Shown here: positions 35,230 to 43,705 of the stretch, one piece after another
How the letters are laid out: every line of letters starts with the position of its first letter
Numbering within the stretch: the first letter of the stretch is position 1
Source: an uncultured Oscillibacter sp.
Lineage (GTDB): Bacteria > Bacillota > Clostridia > Oscillospirales > Oscillospiraceae
Length of the DNA stretch: 64,000 nt
Assembly: GCA_934574045.1 (NCBI GenBank)
Contig: CAKTMK010000003.1
Coordinates: 1 to 64,000, forward strand
Reading direction: 5' to 3'
The notes under the pieces: generated by a model
The model's database searches: none
Told to the model about the DNA's origin: nothing
Seen by the model: only the letters and a program-made list of their open reading frames with translations
Program-made: the position numbers and the translations under genes

Positions 35230-35258
35230 TTGACAAAGTGGAAAAAATCTGTTACAAT
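35230..35258 (+). promoter_or_regulatory. Consensus promoter of the 100-residue protein gene
   Basis: TTGACA (35230-35235), a 17-base spacer and TACAAT (35253-35258) with a TGT extension, 32 bases before the ATG at 35290. Confidence 0.85.
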
Positions 35259-35289
35259 TCGGTTACAACTTTTGCAAAGGAGCGTACCG

Positions 35290-35592
35290 ATGGCTGAAAA
35301 GAAGGAGCAGGCCTCTGGCCTTACCTATAAGGGACACCCGCTTCGCCGGGTCGATAACCTGATCTATTACGGCACGATGGCCGAGAAGTATATCATCCTG
35401 ATGCAGGTGCTGGACAAGAAAAAGGTGCAGGATCTGGACGTGGCCACCAAGGTCTCCGTTCAGCTCCAGCTGACGGACCCGGACCTGAAGTCCCGGGACC
35501 GCGTAATTAAAAAGAGCGAAAAAGAGAGCCTCTACGAGGCGATGGATATCTCCGCCATCTGGCTGGAGCGCGCGCTGGCGGGCAAGCTGTGA
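35290..35592 (+). CDS. Conserved small cytoplasmic protein, unknown
   Basis: A 100-residue soluble protein, rich in Lys, Asp and Leu and helical in its second half (RDRVIKKSEKESLYEAMDISAIWLERALAG). It has no signal, membrane segment or known motif that I recognise. TYKGHPLRRVDNLIYYGTMAEKYIILMQVLDKK is the most conserved-looking part. The ATG at 35290 follows AAAGGAG by 8 bases and a consensus promoter, so it is a genuine gene. It is followed after 54 bases by the NlpC/P60 hydrolase and the two are probably co-transcribed. Confidence 0.75.
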   Translation: MAEKKEQASGLTYKGHPLRRVDNLIYYGTMAEKYIILMQVLDKKKVQDLDVATKVSVQLQLTDPDLKSRDRVIKKSEKESLYEAMDISAIWLERALAGKL

Positions 35593-35646
35593 TCCTCTGA
35601 CCGCCCACTTCCCCACAAAAGACAAGACGAAAGGAAGCGTACACCT

Positions 35647-36546
35647 ATGATCCACCATGAAGGAAAGGCGGCGGGCGCCGCAGCTCTCTGTGCGGCGCTG
35701 ACCGTACTTCTGGCCGCGACGGCTCAGGCTTCCGCCGCCGACCAGATCGCTGTCGGCGTCGGCTGCACCAGCGGCTCCAGTCTTCGTCTCCGGGCGGAGG
35801 CGTCCACCGATTCCGCCATCGTGACCCAGCTCGACAAGAGCGTGGCCGTGGCCATTCTGGGTAAGCAGGAAGGCTGGTACTACGTCAGCTACGACGGGAA
35901 CAACGGTTATCTCTCCGCGGACTATGTGATCGAGGATCAGGACGGCGTGTTCACCGCCGACGGCCGCGTGAACGGCGACGGTGTGAACGTCCGCGCCGAG
36001 GCGTCGGCGGACGCGGAGTCCCTCGCCACCGTGAACACCGGCTCCGCCGTGACGGTGAACGGTTTTGCCGACGGGTGGTACGCCGTGACCTGCCAGTACG
36101 GCACCACCGGCTACATCCGCAGCGATTTCGTGGATCTGACCTCCGCGTCTGCGGCCGGCTCCACCTCCGGCGTGGTCTCCGTTGCCAAGCAGTATCTGGG
36201 GACCCGGTATTCTTACGGCGGCGCGTCTCCCAGCGGCTTCGACTGCTCCGGCTTCACCATGTATTGCTTCCAGCAGATGGGCGTCAGCCTTCCCCACAGC
36301 GCCACCAGCCAGTGGCAGAGCGGGGCGGGCCAGAAGATCACCTCCACCTCCGGGCTTCAGTCCGGCGATCTGGTCTTTTTCTGCGACCCCAGCCGGTCCA
36401 ACGGCAAGGCCTGCTCCCACGCCGGGATCTACATCGGCGGCGGGCAGTTTATCCACGCCTCCTCCTCCAGAAGCGGCGGCGTCATCATCAGCGACCTGAC
36501 TAGCGGATACTACAACACGTATTTCGTCGGCGGTATGCGCATCTGA
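35647..36546 (+). CDS. SH3b-SH3b-NlpC/P60 cell-wall endopeptidase
   Basis: A 299-residue secreted peptidoglycan hydrolase. A signal peptide (about residues 1-30) ends ATAQASA-A. Two bacterial SH3 repeats follow (SLRLRAEAST to LSADYVIE and GVNVRAEASA to RSDFVDL). The C-terminal NlpC/P60 domain (about 175-299) has the catalytic Cys in FDCSGFTMY, His in SHAGIYIGGGQ and a third polar residue in HASS. It is expected to cleave D-gamma-Glu-diamino-acid bonds in stem peptides. AAAGGAAG precedes the ATG. A terminator follows directly. Confidence 0.92.
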   Translation: MIHHEGKAAGAAALCAALTVLLAATAQASAADQIAVGVGCTSGSSLRLRAEASTDSAIVTQLDKSVAVAILGKQEGWYYVSYDGNNGYLSADYVIEDQDGVFTADGRVNGDGVNVRAEASADAESLATVNTGSAVTVNGFADGWYAVTCQYGTTGYIRSDFVDLTSASAAGSTSGVVSVAKQYLGTRYSYGGASPSGFDCSGFTMYCFQQMGVSLPHSATSQWQSGAGQKITSTSGLQSGDLVFFCDPSRSNGKACSHAGIYIGGGQFIHASSSRSGGVIISDLTSGYYNTYFVGGMRI

Positions 36547-36564
36547 ACTACATAAGAGAACGAC

Positions 36565-36599
36565 CGGCCCCGGAAAGCATCGCTTTCCGGGGCCGTTTT
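36565..36599 (+). terminator. Terminator of the NlpC/P60 gene
   Basis: A perfect 14-bp stem (36565-36578 with 36582-36595) with a 3-base loop runs into TTTT. Confidence 0.9.
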
Positions 36600-37063
36600 C
36601 TGCGCGGAGAACAGGAGACAGTGTGCCTGAGGTGTTGAGTGGACGCGGCTTGAGAGCAGGAAAGAACGGAAAGGGAAATGGAGCGGCGGACGTGCGGAAC
36701 GGCCGATGGGGCAGGCGGGGGCGAAACAAGAGCGTCATACGGAACAGGCGTGGCGGCGCGGAGACAAGGGGGCAGAGCGGATTGGGACGATGGAACGTTA
36801 GATGGGGTATGGGGTATGTGCGGCGGCGGGAGCATGAGAGAGCGGGAGCCGGACGGAGTGGGAGCGCATGAGGCCGGACGGAGCGGGCCGGAAAAACGGG
36901 AAGCCGGACAAGATGGGATGCGCGGCAGCGGTCCCGTTTCCAACGGTACCGTTTTGTCATTCTTTTGTTACGATTTGACGGGGAGACATCCAGAAAAATC
37001 CAGTCGAGAACCGCAGATTTTGCGAGAAAGTGGGGAAACTGAGCGCCAGTCAGCGGCATAAAC
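36600..37063. other. Purine-rich gap without gene
   Basis: The plus strand is strongly G/A-biased, with loosely repeated GCCGGACGGAG-like words near 36848-36890. Frames on both strands give Arg/Gly- or Ser/Pro-rich translations without ribosome sites or domains. No RNA family is recognised. Confidence 0.5.
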
Positions 37064-37092
37064 TTGACAAGAGTGGGAAAAAGGAGTATACT
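37064..37092 (+). promoter_or_regulatory. Promoter of the G5-3D protein gene
   Basis: TTGACA (37064-37069), a 17-base spacer and TATACT (37087-37092). About 105 bases of leader precede the TTG start at 37204. Confidence 0.85.
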
Positions 37093-37203
37093 TTACCCGT
37101 TGTTTCAAACAGTAACAAATGGTTACAAAACAGTTTCCCCGATTTCAAACGTGCCGCGCCCGGGCGGAGAGACGCCCGAGAGACGGCAGCAGGAGGTATT
37201 GCT

Positions 37204-38244
37204 TTGAAACGAGACACACAGCCCCGCGCGCGGGGCGCGCTGCGGCGGCTAATCCCCTTCGCCGCGGTGCTGACGCTGACGCTGACGGTCTGCTGGTTCG
37301 GCATGGACCGGGCGTCCGCCCTGTATATCCTGACGGACGAGGAGGATGCCACCATCGTGCTGGAGGACGCCGCGGCCGCGGCGGATCTTTCCTCCCAGAC
37401 GGTGTTCGTGGCCAACGGGATCCGGGGCGTCGAGCTGAAGCTGGCCGCAGGCCAGCCCGTGACGGTGCGCTACGGCGGCGCGGCGCTGTCCACCACCTCT
37501 CAGGAGGAGACGGTCTCCCAGCTTCTCAGCCGTCTGCACGTGACGCCCGGACCGCTGGACATGATCGCTGTGGACATGGACGGCGGCGCACTGATGCTGA
37601 ATGTTTCCTCTGATCTGACGTATTACGAGCGGGCGGAGGAGACAGACCCGTTCCAGACGCTTTATGTGGACGATCCGACCATGGAGGCCGGGACCCAGAA
37701 AACCGTTCAGGAGGGGGTCAACGGCACCCGGACGGCGGTGTATGAGGTCCGGTATTCCGGCGGCGAGCGGGTCTCCCGCCAGCTGGTGTCTGAGGAGAAC
37801 GCCACCGCCGTGGATCAGATCATCCACATCGGGACCGCGGCGCCGGCCAAGGCGGCGGCTGTGCCGGTCGGCGCGGGCGGCATCGCCGACATCTCCAAGA
37901 ACGCGGACGGCAGCGGCACGCTGACGCTGACCTCCGGCGAGACGCTGGCGTTCACCGCCGTCAAGTCCATGACGGCCACTGCCTATACCAAGGGCTACGG
38001 CGGCGCGGACGGCTGCACCGCCACCGGGACGTCGGTCCGGGTGGGCGTGGTGGCCGTCGACAAGCGGGTGATCCCGCTGGGGACGAGGATGTATATCGTC
38101 TCCGCCGACGGCAAGGTGACCTACGGCGTGGCCGTGGCCGAGGATACCGGCGTGCGCGGCAACGTGGTGGATCTCTACTACGACACCTATCAGGAGTGCA
38201 TCTCCTTCGGCCGCCGCGCGGCGACCGTGTATATTCTGGCCTGA
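37204..38244 (+). CDS. YabE-like G5 and 3D domain cell-wall protein
   Basis: A 346-residue exported protein. After a basic start there is one signal-anchor helix (about residues 16-36), then a DUF348-like region (YILTDEEDATIVLED and later strands), a G5 domain (about 190-245) and a C-terminal 3D domain (from MTATAYTKGYGG; the conserved Asp residues lie in VDKRVIPLGTRMYI, AEDTGVRGNVVDLYYD). The 3D domain is related to lytic transglycosylase MltA. TTG at 37204 follows AGGAGG by 7 bases. The adjacency to rsmA matches the yabE-rsmA order of Bacilli and Clostridia, without rnmV between them. Confidence 0.88.
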   Translation: MKRDTQPRARGALRRLIPFAAVLTLTLTVCWFGMDRASALYILTDEEDATIVLEDAAAAADLSSQTVFVANGIRGVELKLAAGQPVTVRYGGAALSTTSQEETVSQLLSRLHVTPGPLDMIAVDMDGGALMLNVSSDLTYYERAEETDPFQTLYVDDPTMEAGTQKTVQEGVNGTRTAVYEVRYSGGERVSRQLVSEENATAVDQIIHIGTAAPAKAAAVPVGAGGIADISKNADGSGTLTLTSGETLAFTAVKSMTATAYTKGYGGADGCTATGTSVRVGVVAVDKRVIPLGTRMYIVSADGKVTYGVAVAEDTGVRGNVVDLYYDTYQECISFGRRAATVYILA

Positions 38245-38256
38245 CGCAGCGAAAAC

Positions 38257-38305
38257 GCCGCGCCCGCGCCGCCGGACCTCCGGCGGCGCGGGCGCGGCTT
38301 TCTTC
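38257..38305 (+). terminator. Terminator of the G5-3D gene
   Basis: A perfect 19-bp GC-rich stem (38257-38275 with 38280-38298) with an ACCT loop is followed by TTTCTTCT. Confidence 0.8.
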
Positions 38306-38537
38306 TGCGCGGCAGACGCTCCGCGCGGATGGGACGGCGTTTCCGGCTTTGGGGCTTTCGCTTCGGGCGGAAACGTGCTATAATCGTCCCAGCGCCGCGG
38401 CGGGAGACACGCTGCGGCATCCGGACCGGAAACGCGCGAGAAAAGCGGCAGACGCGCCGCTCCGGCGGCGCGGGACGGCCCCCGCGCGTGAGCGCGGCAT
38501 GACCGGCCCGGAGGAAACAGGAAAGGCGGCGAACGGC

Positions 38538-39386
38538 TTGAACCTTTGCGACTTGAACGATCTGCGGGACCTGCTGGGACGGCACGGGTTCCGATTTTCC
38601 AAATCCATGGGGCAGAACTTTCTGATCGACCCGGCGGTGCCGCGGGACATCGCGGACGCGTCCGGCGCGGCGCCGGAATGGGGCGTTCTGGAGGTCGGCC
38701 CCGGCGTGGGGCCGCTGACGGTGGAGTTGGCCCGGCGGGCCGGACGGGTGGTATCGGTGGAGCTGGACAAGTCCCTGCTGCCGGTGCTGGACGAGACGCT
38801 GCGGGACTATCCCAACGCGGAAGTGGTGTCCGGCGACGTGATGAAGCTGGATCTGGACGCGCTGCTGGCGGAAAAGTTCGGGCAGGCGCCGGTGATGGCC
38901 TGCGCCAATCTGCCCTACAACATTACCACGCCGGTGCTGACGAAGTTCGTGGAGACACGGGCCATCCGGCAGTTCACCGTGATGATCCAGCGGGAGGTGG
39001 CGCAGCGTATCTGCGCCGCGCCGGGGACCAGCGGCGGCAGCTCGTTCTCCCTCTTTTTGCAGTATTACATGGAGCCGGAGTACCTGTTCACGGTGCCGCC
39101 GGAGAAGTTTTATCCCGCGCCCAAGGTGACCTCTGCCGTGATGCGGTGCGTCCGGCGGGAGAAGCCGCCGGTGAAGGTGGAGGATGAGGCGCTGCTGTTC
39201 CGGCTGATGCGGGGGGCGTTCGCCCTGCGGCGCAAGACGCTGGCGAACTCCCTCTCCTCCGCGCTGGGACTGCCCAAGGAGACGGTCCTTGCGGCCATCC
39301 GCGGCGCGGGGCTGGCGGAGACCGTCCGGGGCGAGCAGCTCACGTTTGAGGACTTTGCCGTGCTGTGCCGCGCCATGGGGAAGTGA
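38538..39386 (+). CDS. rsmA: 16S rRNA dimethyladenosine transferase RsmA (KsgA)
   Basis: A 282-residue methyltransferase that dimethylates two adjacent adenosines near the 3' end of 16S rRNA during small-subunit assembly. GQNFLID, the SAM loop EVGPGVGPLT, VELDKSLLP, SGDVMKLD and the catalytic NLPYNITTPVL motif are all present, followed by YPAPKVTSAV. TTG at 38538 is preferred because AAGGCGG lies 8 bases upstream and homologues begin close to NLCDLNDLRDLL. An ATG at 38499 adds 13 poorly supported residues. It converges on the ZIP transporter with only 4 bases between stops. Confidence 0.93.
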   Translation: MNLCDLNDLRDLLGRHGFRFSKSMGQNFLIDPAVPRDIADASGAAPEWGVLEVGPGVGPLTVELARRAGRVVSVELDKSLLPVLDETLRDYPNAEVVSGDVMKLDLDALLAEKFGQAPVMACANLPYNITTPVLTKFVETRAIRQFTVMIQREVAQRICAAPGTSGGSSFSLFLQYYMEPEYLFTVPPEKFYPAPKVTSAVMRCVRREKPPVKVEDEALLFRLMRGAFALRRKTLANSLSSALGLPKETVLAAIRGAGLAETVRGEQLTFEDFAVLCRAMGK

Positions 39387-39390
39387 CCGC

Positions 39391-40152
39391 TTACAGCAGT
39401 ACCACCAGCATCCCCACCAGAATGCCGACCACGGCGGCCAGCGCGGGGGCGCGGGAGCGCCACAGGCCGTTGGCCTCCGGCAGAAGCTCGCCGAACACCA
39501 CGTACAGCATCGCGCCGGAGGCGAAGCTCAGCGCCGCCGCCAGCATCCGGGGGCCGAGGGCGCCCACGGCGTATCCCAGCGCCGCGCCCAGCACGGTGGG
39601 CGCGCCGGTGGCTGCTGCCGCTGCCGCCGCTTTGGGCTTGGGCATCCCGCCGGAGATCATGGGGGCCGAGACGGCCATGCCCTCCGGGATGTTGTGCAGG
39701 CCGATGACCGCGGCCATGACCAGTCCGCCCCGGCTCAGCGTGTCCGGCCCGCCGCCCGCGGCGAAAGACGCGCCGATGACCATGCCCTCCGGCACGTTGT
39801 GCAGGGCGATGGCCGCGGCCATGACCAGACCCGCCAGCAGCAGCCCGCCCCGGCCCTCCGGAATCTCCGGCCCGCGGGAGAGCAGGCGGTTGAGCGCGTC
39901 CACCGCGCCATATCCGATCAGGACCCCGGCCAGCACCAGCAGGGCTGGGGGTTTGCCGTCCGGGTCCGGCGTCAGCGCGTCGGTGAGCAGGTCGAAGCAC
40001 ACCACCGCCACCATCACGCCCGCCGCGAAGCTGAGCAGCAGGCTGATGGCCCGGCTGGATTCCCGCCGGAGGAGGCAGCCCGCCGCGCCGCCCAGTCCCG
40101 TTCCGCCCACGCCTGCCAGCGCCGTGATCCCCAGCATCCATGCAAGCTCCAT
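39391..40152 (-). CDS. ZIP family metal transporter (GufA-like)
   Basis: A 253-residue membrane protein with about eight transmembrane helices, predicted to import zinc or another divalent metal. The two metal-site motifs typical of ZIP helices 4 and 5 are AIALHNVPEGMVIG and AVIGLHNIPEGMAVS. The loops are Gly/Ala/Pro-rich. The ATG at 40152 was chosen because AGGGAG lies 8 bases upstream. It appears to be a single-gene unit after the Mrp operon terminator, transcribed in the opposite direction to rsmA. No metal-regulator box was recognised. Confidence 0.88.
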   Translation of the reverse strand: MELAWMLGITALAGVGGTGLGGAAGCLLRRESSRAISLLLSFAAGVMVAVVCFDLLTDALTPDPDGKPPALLVLAGVLIGYGAVDALNRLLSRGPEIPEGRGGLLLAGLVMAAAIALHNVPEGMVIGASFAAGGGPDTLSRGGLVMAAVIGLHNIPEGMAVSAPMISGGMPKPKAAAAAAATGAPTVLGAALGYAVGALGPRMLAAALSFASGAMLYVVFGELLPEANGLWRSRAPALAAVVGILVGMLVVLL

Positions 40153-40174
40153 GTCATGTTCTCCCTTCGATCCG

Positions 40175-40213
40175 CAGAAAAGACGGGCGGGAAGCAGCCA
40201 GCTTCCCGCCCGT
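40175..40213. terminator. Terminator of the Mrp-type operon
   Basis: A perfect 13-bp stem (40183-40195 with 40201-40213) has a 5-base loop. On the minus strand CTTTTCT follows, 28 bases after the last antiporter stop. On the plus strand TTTTCTTCT follows. Confidence 0.8.
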
Positions 40214-40240
40214 TTTCTTCTGTCCGATTTTGTTTTCCGG

Positions 40241-42205
40241 TCACCGCAGCACGATATACAGCAGCGCCCCCACAAGGCCCACGCCCGCCAGCGTTAGGTC
40301 GAAGGCGAAAGTCTCGCCGATCAGGAAGCGCTTGGGCCTGCGGGCGTACACGCCGAAGTTTTCATTCCGCTTGGGGACGAAAACGCCCGGAGCCTTCAGA
40401 TACAGCAGCTTTTCGCCCGCCAGCACCAGAAAGTCTCCCACGCCGCCGGCCACGCGGGCGCACAGCGCCCCGGCGAACGCCAGCCCCCGCACCAGAGGAC
40501 GGTATACCAGCTCTTCCAGATCCAGCTTTTCCGGCCAGAGGTCGGGGTAGGCCGCGCCGTCCGCCGTTTTCCGGCAGAACGCCGTCCGCACGATCAGGAC
40601 GTACACCGCCGCGCCGATGGCCAGCGAGATGAGCGCGCCCTGAAGATTCGTCCACGAGAAGTAGTGCATCGTGCCGTGGAACTCGCCCGAGCGGAGAAAT
40701 ACGGCGGCCCGCTGGGCGATGGGCTGCATGGTCAGCCCCGGCGTCAGGCCGAAGGCCATCAGCAGGAACGACGCCGCGCCCAGCGCGATCCGGGTGGGAC
40801 GGCCCATATACTCCCGGGCGCTGAACTTCTGGTTCTCCGCCCGCCGGTCCACGAACACCGCGATGAACAGTTTGGTCATGTAAGCCGCCGTCAGGCCGCC
40901 GGAGATCAGGAACAGCCACTCCACCATCCGGAAGTCCGCCGTGGACATACCCGCGTGCTCCAGTACGTGGATATATTCCACGATGCTCTCGTGGAGCAGG
41001 GTCTTGCTCACGTATCCGGAGGTGCCGGGAACGCCCGCGATGGACGCCGCGCCGATGAGGAAAAAGAGCTTGAGCAGCGGCTTGTTGCGGCCCCAGCCGC
41101 GGATAACGTTCAGGTCCAGCGAGTGGGTGCCCACGTACACCACGCCTGCCGACACGAACAGGACCAGCTTGATAAGGCCGTGGTTCATCATGTGCAGGAC
41201 GGTGCCCCACGCGGCCAGCGCGTCCTCCGCGTTCAAAAACTCCTGCATCGCAAGGCCCACCAGGATGAAGCCGATCTGCGACATGGACGAGCAGGCCAGC
41301 GCCCGCTTGAGATTGACGGAGAACAGCGCCAGCACCGCGCCTAGGACCATCGTGGCGCAGCCCAGCGCCAGGATCACCATATTCCACTCCTGACGGGAAA
41401 AGAACAGGTAGCGGGAGGTGATGAGGACGCCGAACACGCCGCTCTTGGTCAGGATGCCGCTGAGCAGGGCGGACGCGGGAGCGGGGGCCACGGGATGGGC
41501 CTTTGGCAGCCAGATGTGCAGCGGGAACATACCCGCCTTGGCGCCGAAGCCTGTCAGGCAGAACAGGCCCGCCGCCAGCAGCTCGCCGTACTGCTCCGGC
41601 CGCAGCGCCATCACCAGACCCGGCATCCGCTCGAAGATCAGGGAGCCAAGCAGGTGGTAGAGCAGCAGCAGGCCCACCAGCAGCATCATGCCGCCGAACA
41701 CGGCTACCGCCAGATACGTCTGCCCGGCCCGCAGGGCGTTTGGATTTTCGTTCTGCGCGACCCACATATAGGACGTGAAGGACATGATCTCAAAGAACAC
41801 GAACAGCGTGAACAGGTCCGACGCCAGAAACACGCCCATCAGCGCGCCCAGCGTGATGAGCCACGAGCAGTAGTAGCGGTTCAAGCTCTCCCGATCCGCA
41901 AAGTAGTCCCGGGAGGCCAGCGCCGTCTCCAGCCACAAAAACGCGGCCAGAACGGCCATCAGCGTATGAAGGCTGCCGGACTCGAACCGCAGGCCCACGC
42001 CGCACACCTGCGGCAGGACGGCCTTTGCCGGGACCAGCAGCAGCCCCAGCGCCGCCGCCAGCTCCAGCGCGGAAATGGTCCAGACGAAGATGATCCGGTA
42101 CTTGCGGCCCTTGTGGCGCAGGGGGTAGACAAAATAGGATGCGAGGAAGGGAAAAAACACCAGAAACAGCAGCAGAAACGCGCCCAAGTTCTCTTCCCTC
42201 CTCAC
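40241..42205 (-). CDS. Proton-pump-like antiporter subunit, long form (fourth of four)
   Basis: A 654-residue membrane protein of the NuoL/NuoM/MrpA/MrpD family with about sixteen helices. The core holds the conserved Glu in LFTLFVFFEIMSFTSYMWVA, the Lys in GFGAKAGMFPLHIWLPKAHPVAPAPASALLSG and a second key Lys in NHGLIKLVLFVSAG. A C-terminal extension of about 150 residues with one or two more helices and a soluble stretch is reminiscent of HyfB/NuoL-type lateral arms, though shorter. Its start overlaps the previous gene's stop by 4 bases. It is the last gene of the operon. Confidence 0.85.
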   Translation of the reverse strand: MRREENLGAFLLLFLVFFPFLASYFVYPLRHKGRKYRIIFVWTISALELAAALGLLLVPAKAVLPQVCGVGLRFESGSLHTLMAVLAAFLWLETALASRDYFADRESLNRYYCSWLITLGALMGVFLASDLFTLFVFFEIMSFTSYMWVAQNENPNALRAGQTYLAVAVFGGMMLLVGLLLLYHLLGSLIFERMPGLVMALRPEQYGELLAAGLFCLTGFGAKAGMFPLHIWLPKAHPVAPAPASALLSGILTKSGVFGVLITSRYLFFSRQEWNMVILALGCATMVLGAVLALFSVNLKRALACSSMSQIGFILVGLAMQEFLNAEDALAAWGTVLHMMNHGLIKLVLFVSAGVVYVGTHSLDLNVIRGWGRNKPLLKLFFLIGAASIAGVPGTSGYVSKTLLHESIVEYIHVLEHAGMSTADFRMVEWLFLISGGLTAAYMTKLFIAVFVDRRAENQKFSAREYMGRPTRIALGAASFLLMAFGLTPGLTMQPIAQRAAVFLRSGEFHGTMHYFSWTNLQGALISLAIGAAVYVLIVRTAFCRKTADGAAYPDLWPEKLDLEELVYRPLVRGLAFAGALCARVAGGVGDFLVLAGEKLLYLKAPGVFVPKRNENFGVYARRPKRFLIGETFAFDLTLAGVGLVGALLYIVLR

Positions 42206-43686
42206 AAGATGTTCAGGCCCACCGCCTGCAAAAACGCGGTCAGCGGGTCGGACAGCAGCGCCAGCACCACGCCCGCCGCCGCCAGCACCAGCAGCGGCAC
42301 CGTCATGGCCGCGCCGGGGTCATGGACCTTGGCCAGCGCTTCCGTGTCCAGCGCACCCACCGGGAACCATGCCCGGACGAAAATGGTCATCATATACAGC
42401 GTGGTCAGCAGGGTGGAGAGGATCAGCGCGCCGATGCCCACGTAAGCCAGCGGGTTGGCCGACAGCACCGCCGCCGAGCAGATCATCCACTTGCCCGCGA
42501 AGCCGCCCAGCGGCGGCATGCCGATCAGCGCCAGCGCCGAGACGGTAAACGTTCCGAACACCACCGGCATCCGGCGGCCGAGGCCCTCAAACTCGTAGAT
42601 ATACTCCCGGCCGCTTTTCTGGATGATGGCGCCGGCGCAGCAGAACATGGTGATCTTCACCACCGCGTGATAGACCATGTGGGTCAGCGCGCCGGTCAGT
42701 CCGGCGGGGAGCATCACCGTCAGGGCAAAGAGGATATAGCTCAGGTTGCTGACGGTGGAGAACGCCAGACGGCGCTTGAGGTGCGGCGTGCGCAGGGCGC
42801 GGGCGGAGCCGTAGATAATGGTGACGATGGCCGCCGTCATGACGATGCTCTGCGCCGGGGTGCCCCGCAGGAAGTCCGCGCCGAAGCCGAAGTAGATCAG
42901 CCGCAGGACCGCGAACGCGCCCGCCTTGACCACCGCCACCGCGTGCAGCAGGGCGCTGACCGGCGTGGGGGCCACGGAGGCGTCCGGCAGCCACTTGTAA
43001 AACGGGAAAATGGCCGCCTTCACGCCGAAGCCGAAGAAGGCCAGCACGAACACCGCCTGAAGGGCCGGCTCGTGGCCCGCGGCCAGAGCGAGGTCCAGCA
43101 CGCCGCCGTAGGTAAAGTCCAGCGTGGCGCTGTAATGGAGCAGGTACACGATGCCGATGAACGCGAACGCCGCGCCCGAGAGGGAAAAGACCAGATATTC
43201 CCGGCCGGCGTAGCGGGCCTTTTCGTCCATGAAGTGCATCACCAGCGGGAGCGTGGCCAGCGTGAGCAGCTCGTAGAAGAAATAGAGCGTCAGGAAATCC
43301 TCCGCAAAGGCGACGCCAAGCACCACGCCGAAGCTGGCGATCCAGAACCCGAAGAAGCGGTTCTCATGCCCCTCGTGGGACATATAGTCCAGACTGTACA
43401 GCGTGATGAGCGGCCAGAGGGCGGAGACGATGGACCCGTACACCATGGAGGCTCCGTCGATCCGCAGAGAGATGGAAAACACGCTGGAGAAGCGCACCAG
43501 CGTACACGCCGGGGCGGGTCCCGGCGCCGCGGCCACCGCAATGGCCGCGAAAGAAAGGCCCGCCGTCGCCAGCACGGACAGCAGGATATAGGCGCTGCGC
43601 GCGCGCCGGTCCCGGGGCTGCCAGATCAGCAGCCCTGCGCCCAGAAGCATGGGCAGCAGGATGGGGACCGCCTGAAGCCAAGCCAT
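42202..43686 (-). CDS. Proton-pump-like antiporter subunit (third of four)
   Basis: A 494-residue, about fourteen-helix MrpD/NuoM-like subunit. Conserved charged residues appear in FLTLYFFYELLTLATLPLVMH (Glu), GFGVKAAIFPFYKWLPDASVAPTPVSALLHAVAVVKAG (Lys pair) and VYHAVVKITMFCCAGAI (Lys). These are the proton-relay positions of Complex I pumps. It is 19 bases downstream of the second subunit and overlaps the last subunit by 4 bases. Divergence between the four copies is high enough to suggest old paralogues, not a recent duplication. Confidence 0.87.
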   Translation of the reverse strand: MAWLQAVPILLPMLLGAGLLIWQPRDRRARSAYILLSVLATAGLSFAAIAVAAAPGPAPACTLVRFSSVFSISLRIDGASMVYGSIVSALWPLITLYSLDYMSHEGHENRFFGFWIASFGVVLGVAFAEDFLTLYFFYELLTLATLPLVMHFMDEKARYAGREYLVFSLSGAAFAFIGIVYLLHYSATLDFTYGGVLDLALAAGHEPALQAVFVLAFFGFGVKAAIFPFYKWLPDASVAPTPVSALLHAVAVVKAGAFAVLRLIYFGFGADFLRGTPAQSIVMTAAIVTIIYGSARALRTPHLKRRLAFSTVSNLSYILFALTVMLPAGLTGALTHMVYHAVVKITMFCCAGAIIQKSGREYIYEFEGLGRRMPVVFGTFTVSALALIGMPPLGGFAGKWMICSAAVLSANPLAYVGIGALILSTLLTTLYMMTIFVRAWFPVGALDTEALAKVHDPGAAMTVPLLVLAAAGVVLALLSDPLTAFLQAVGLNIL

Positions 43687-43705
43687 TTCCCCGGCCTCCT
43701 TTCGT

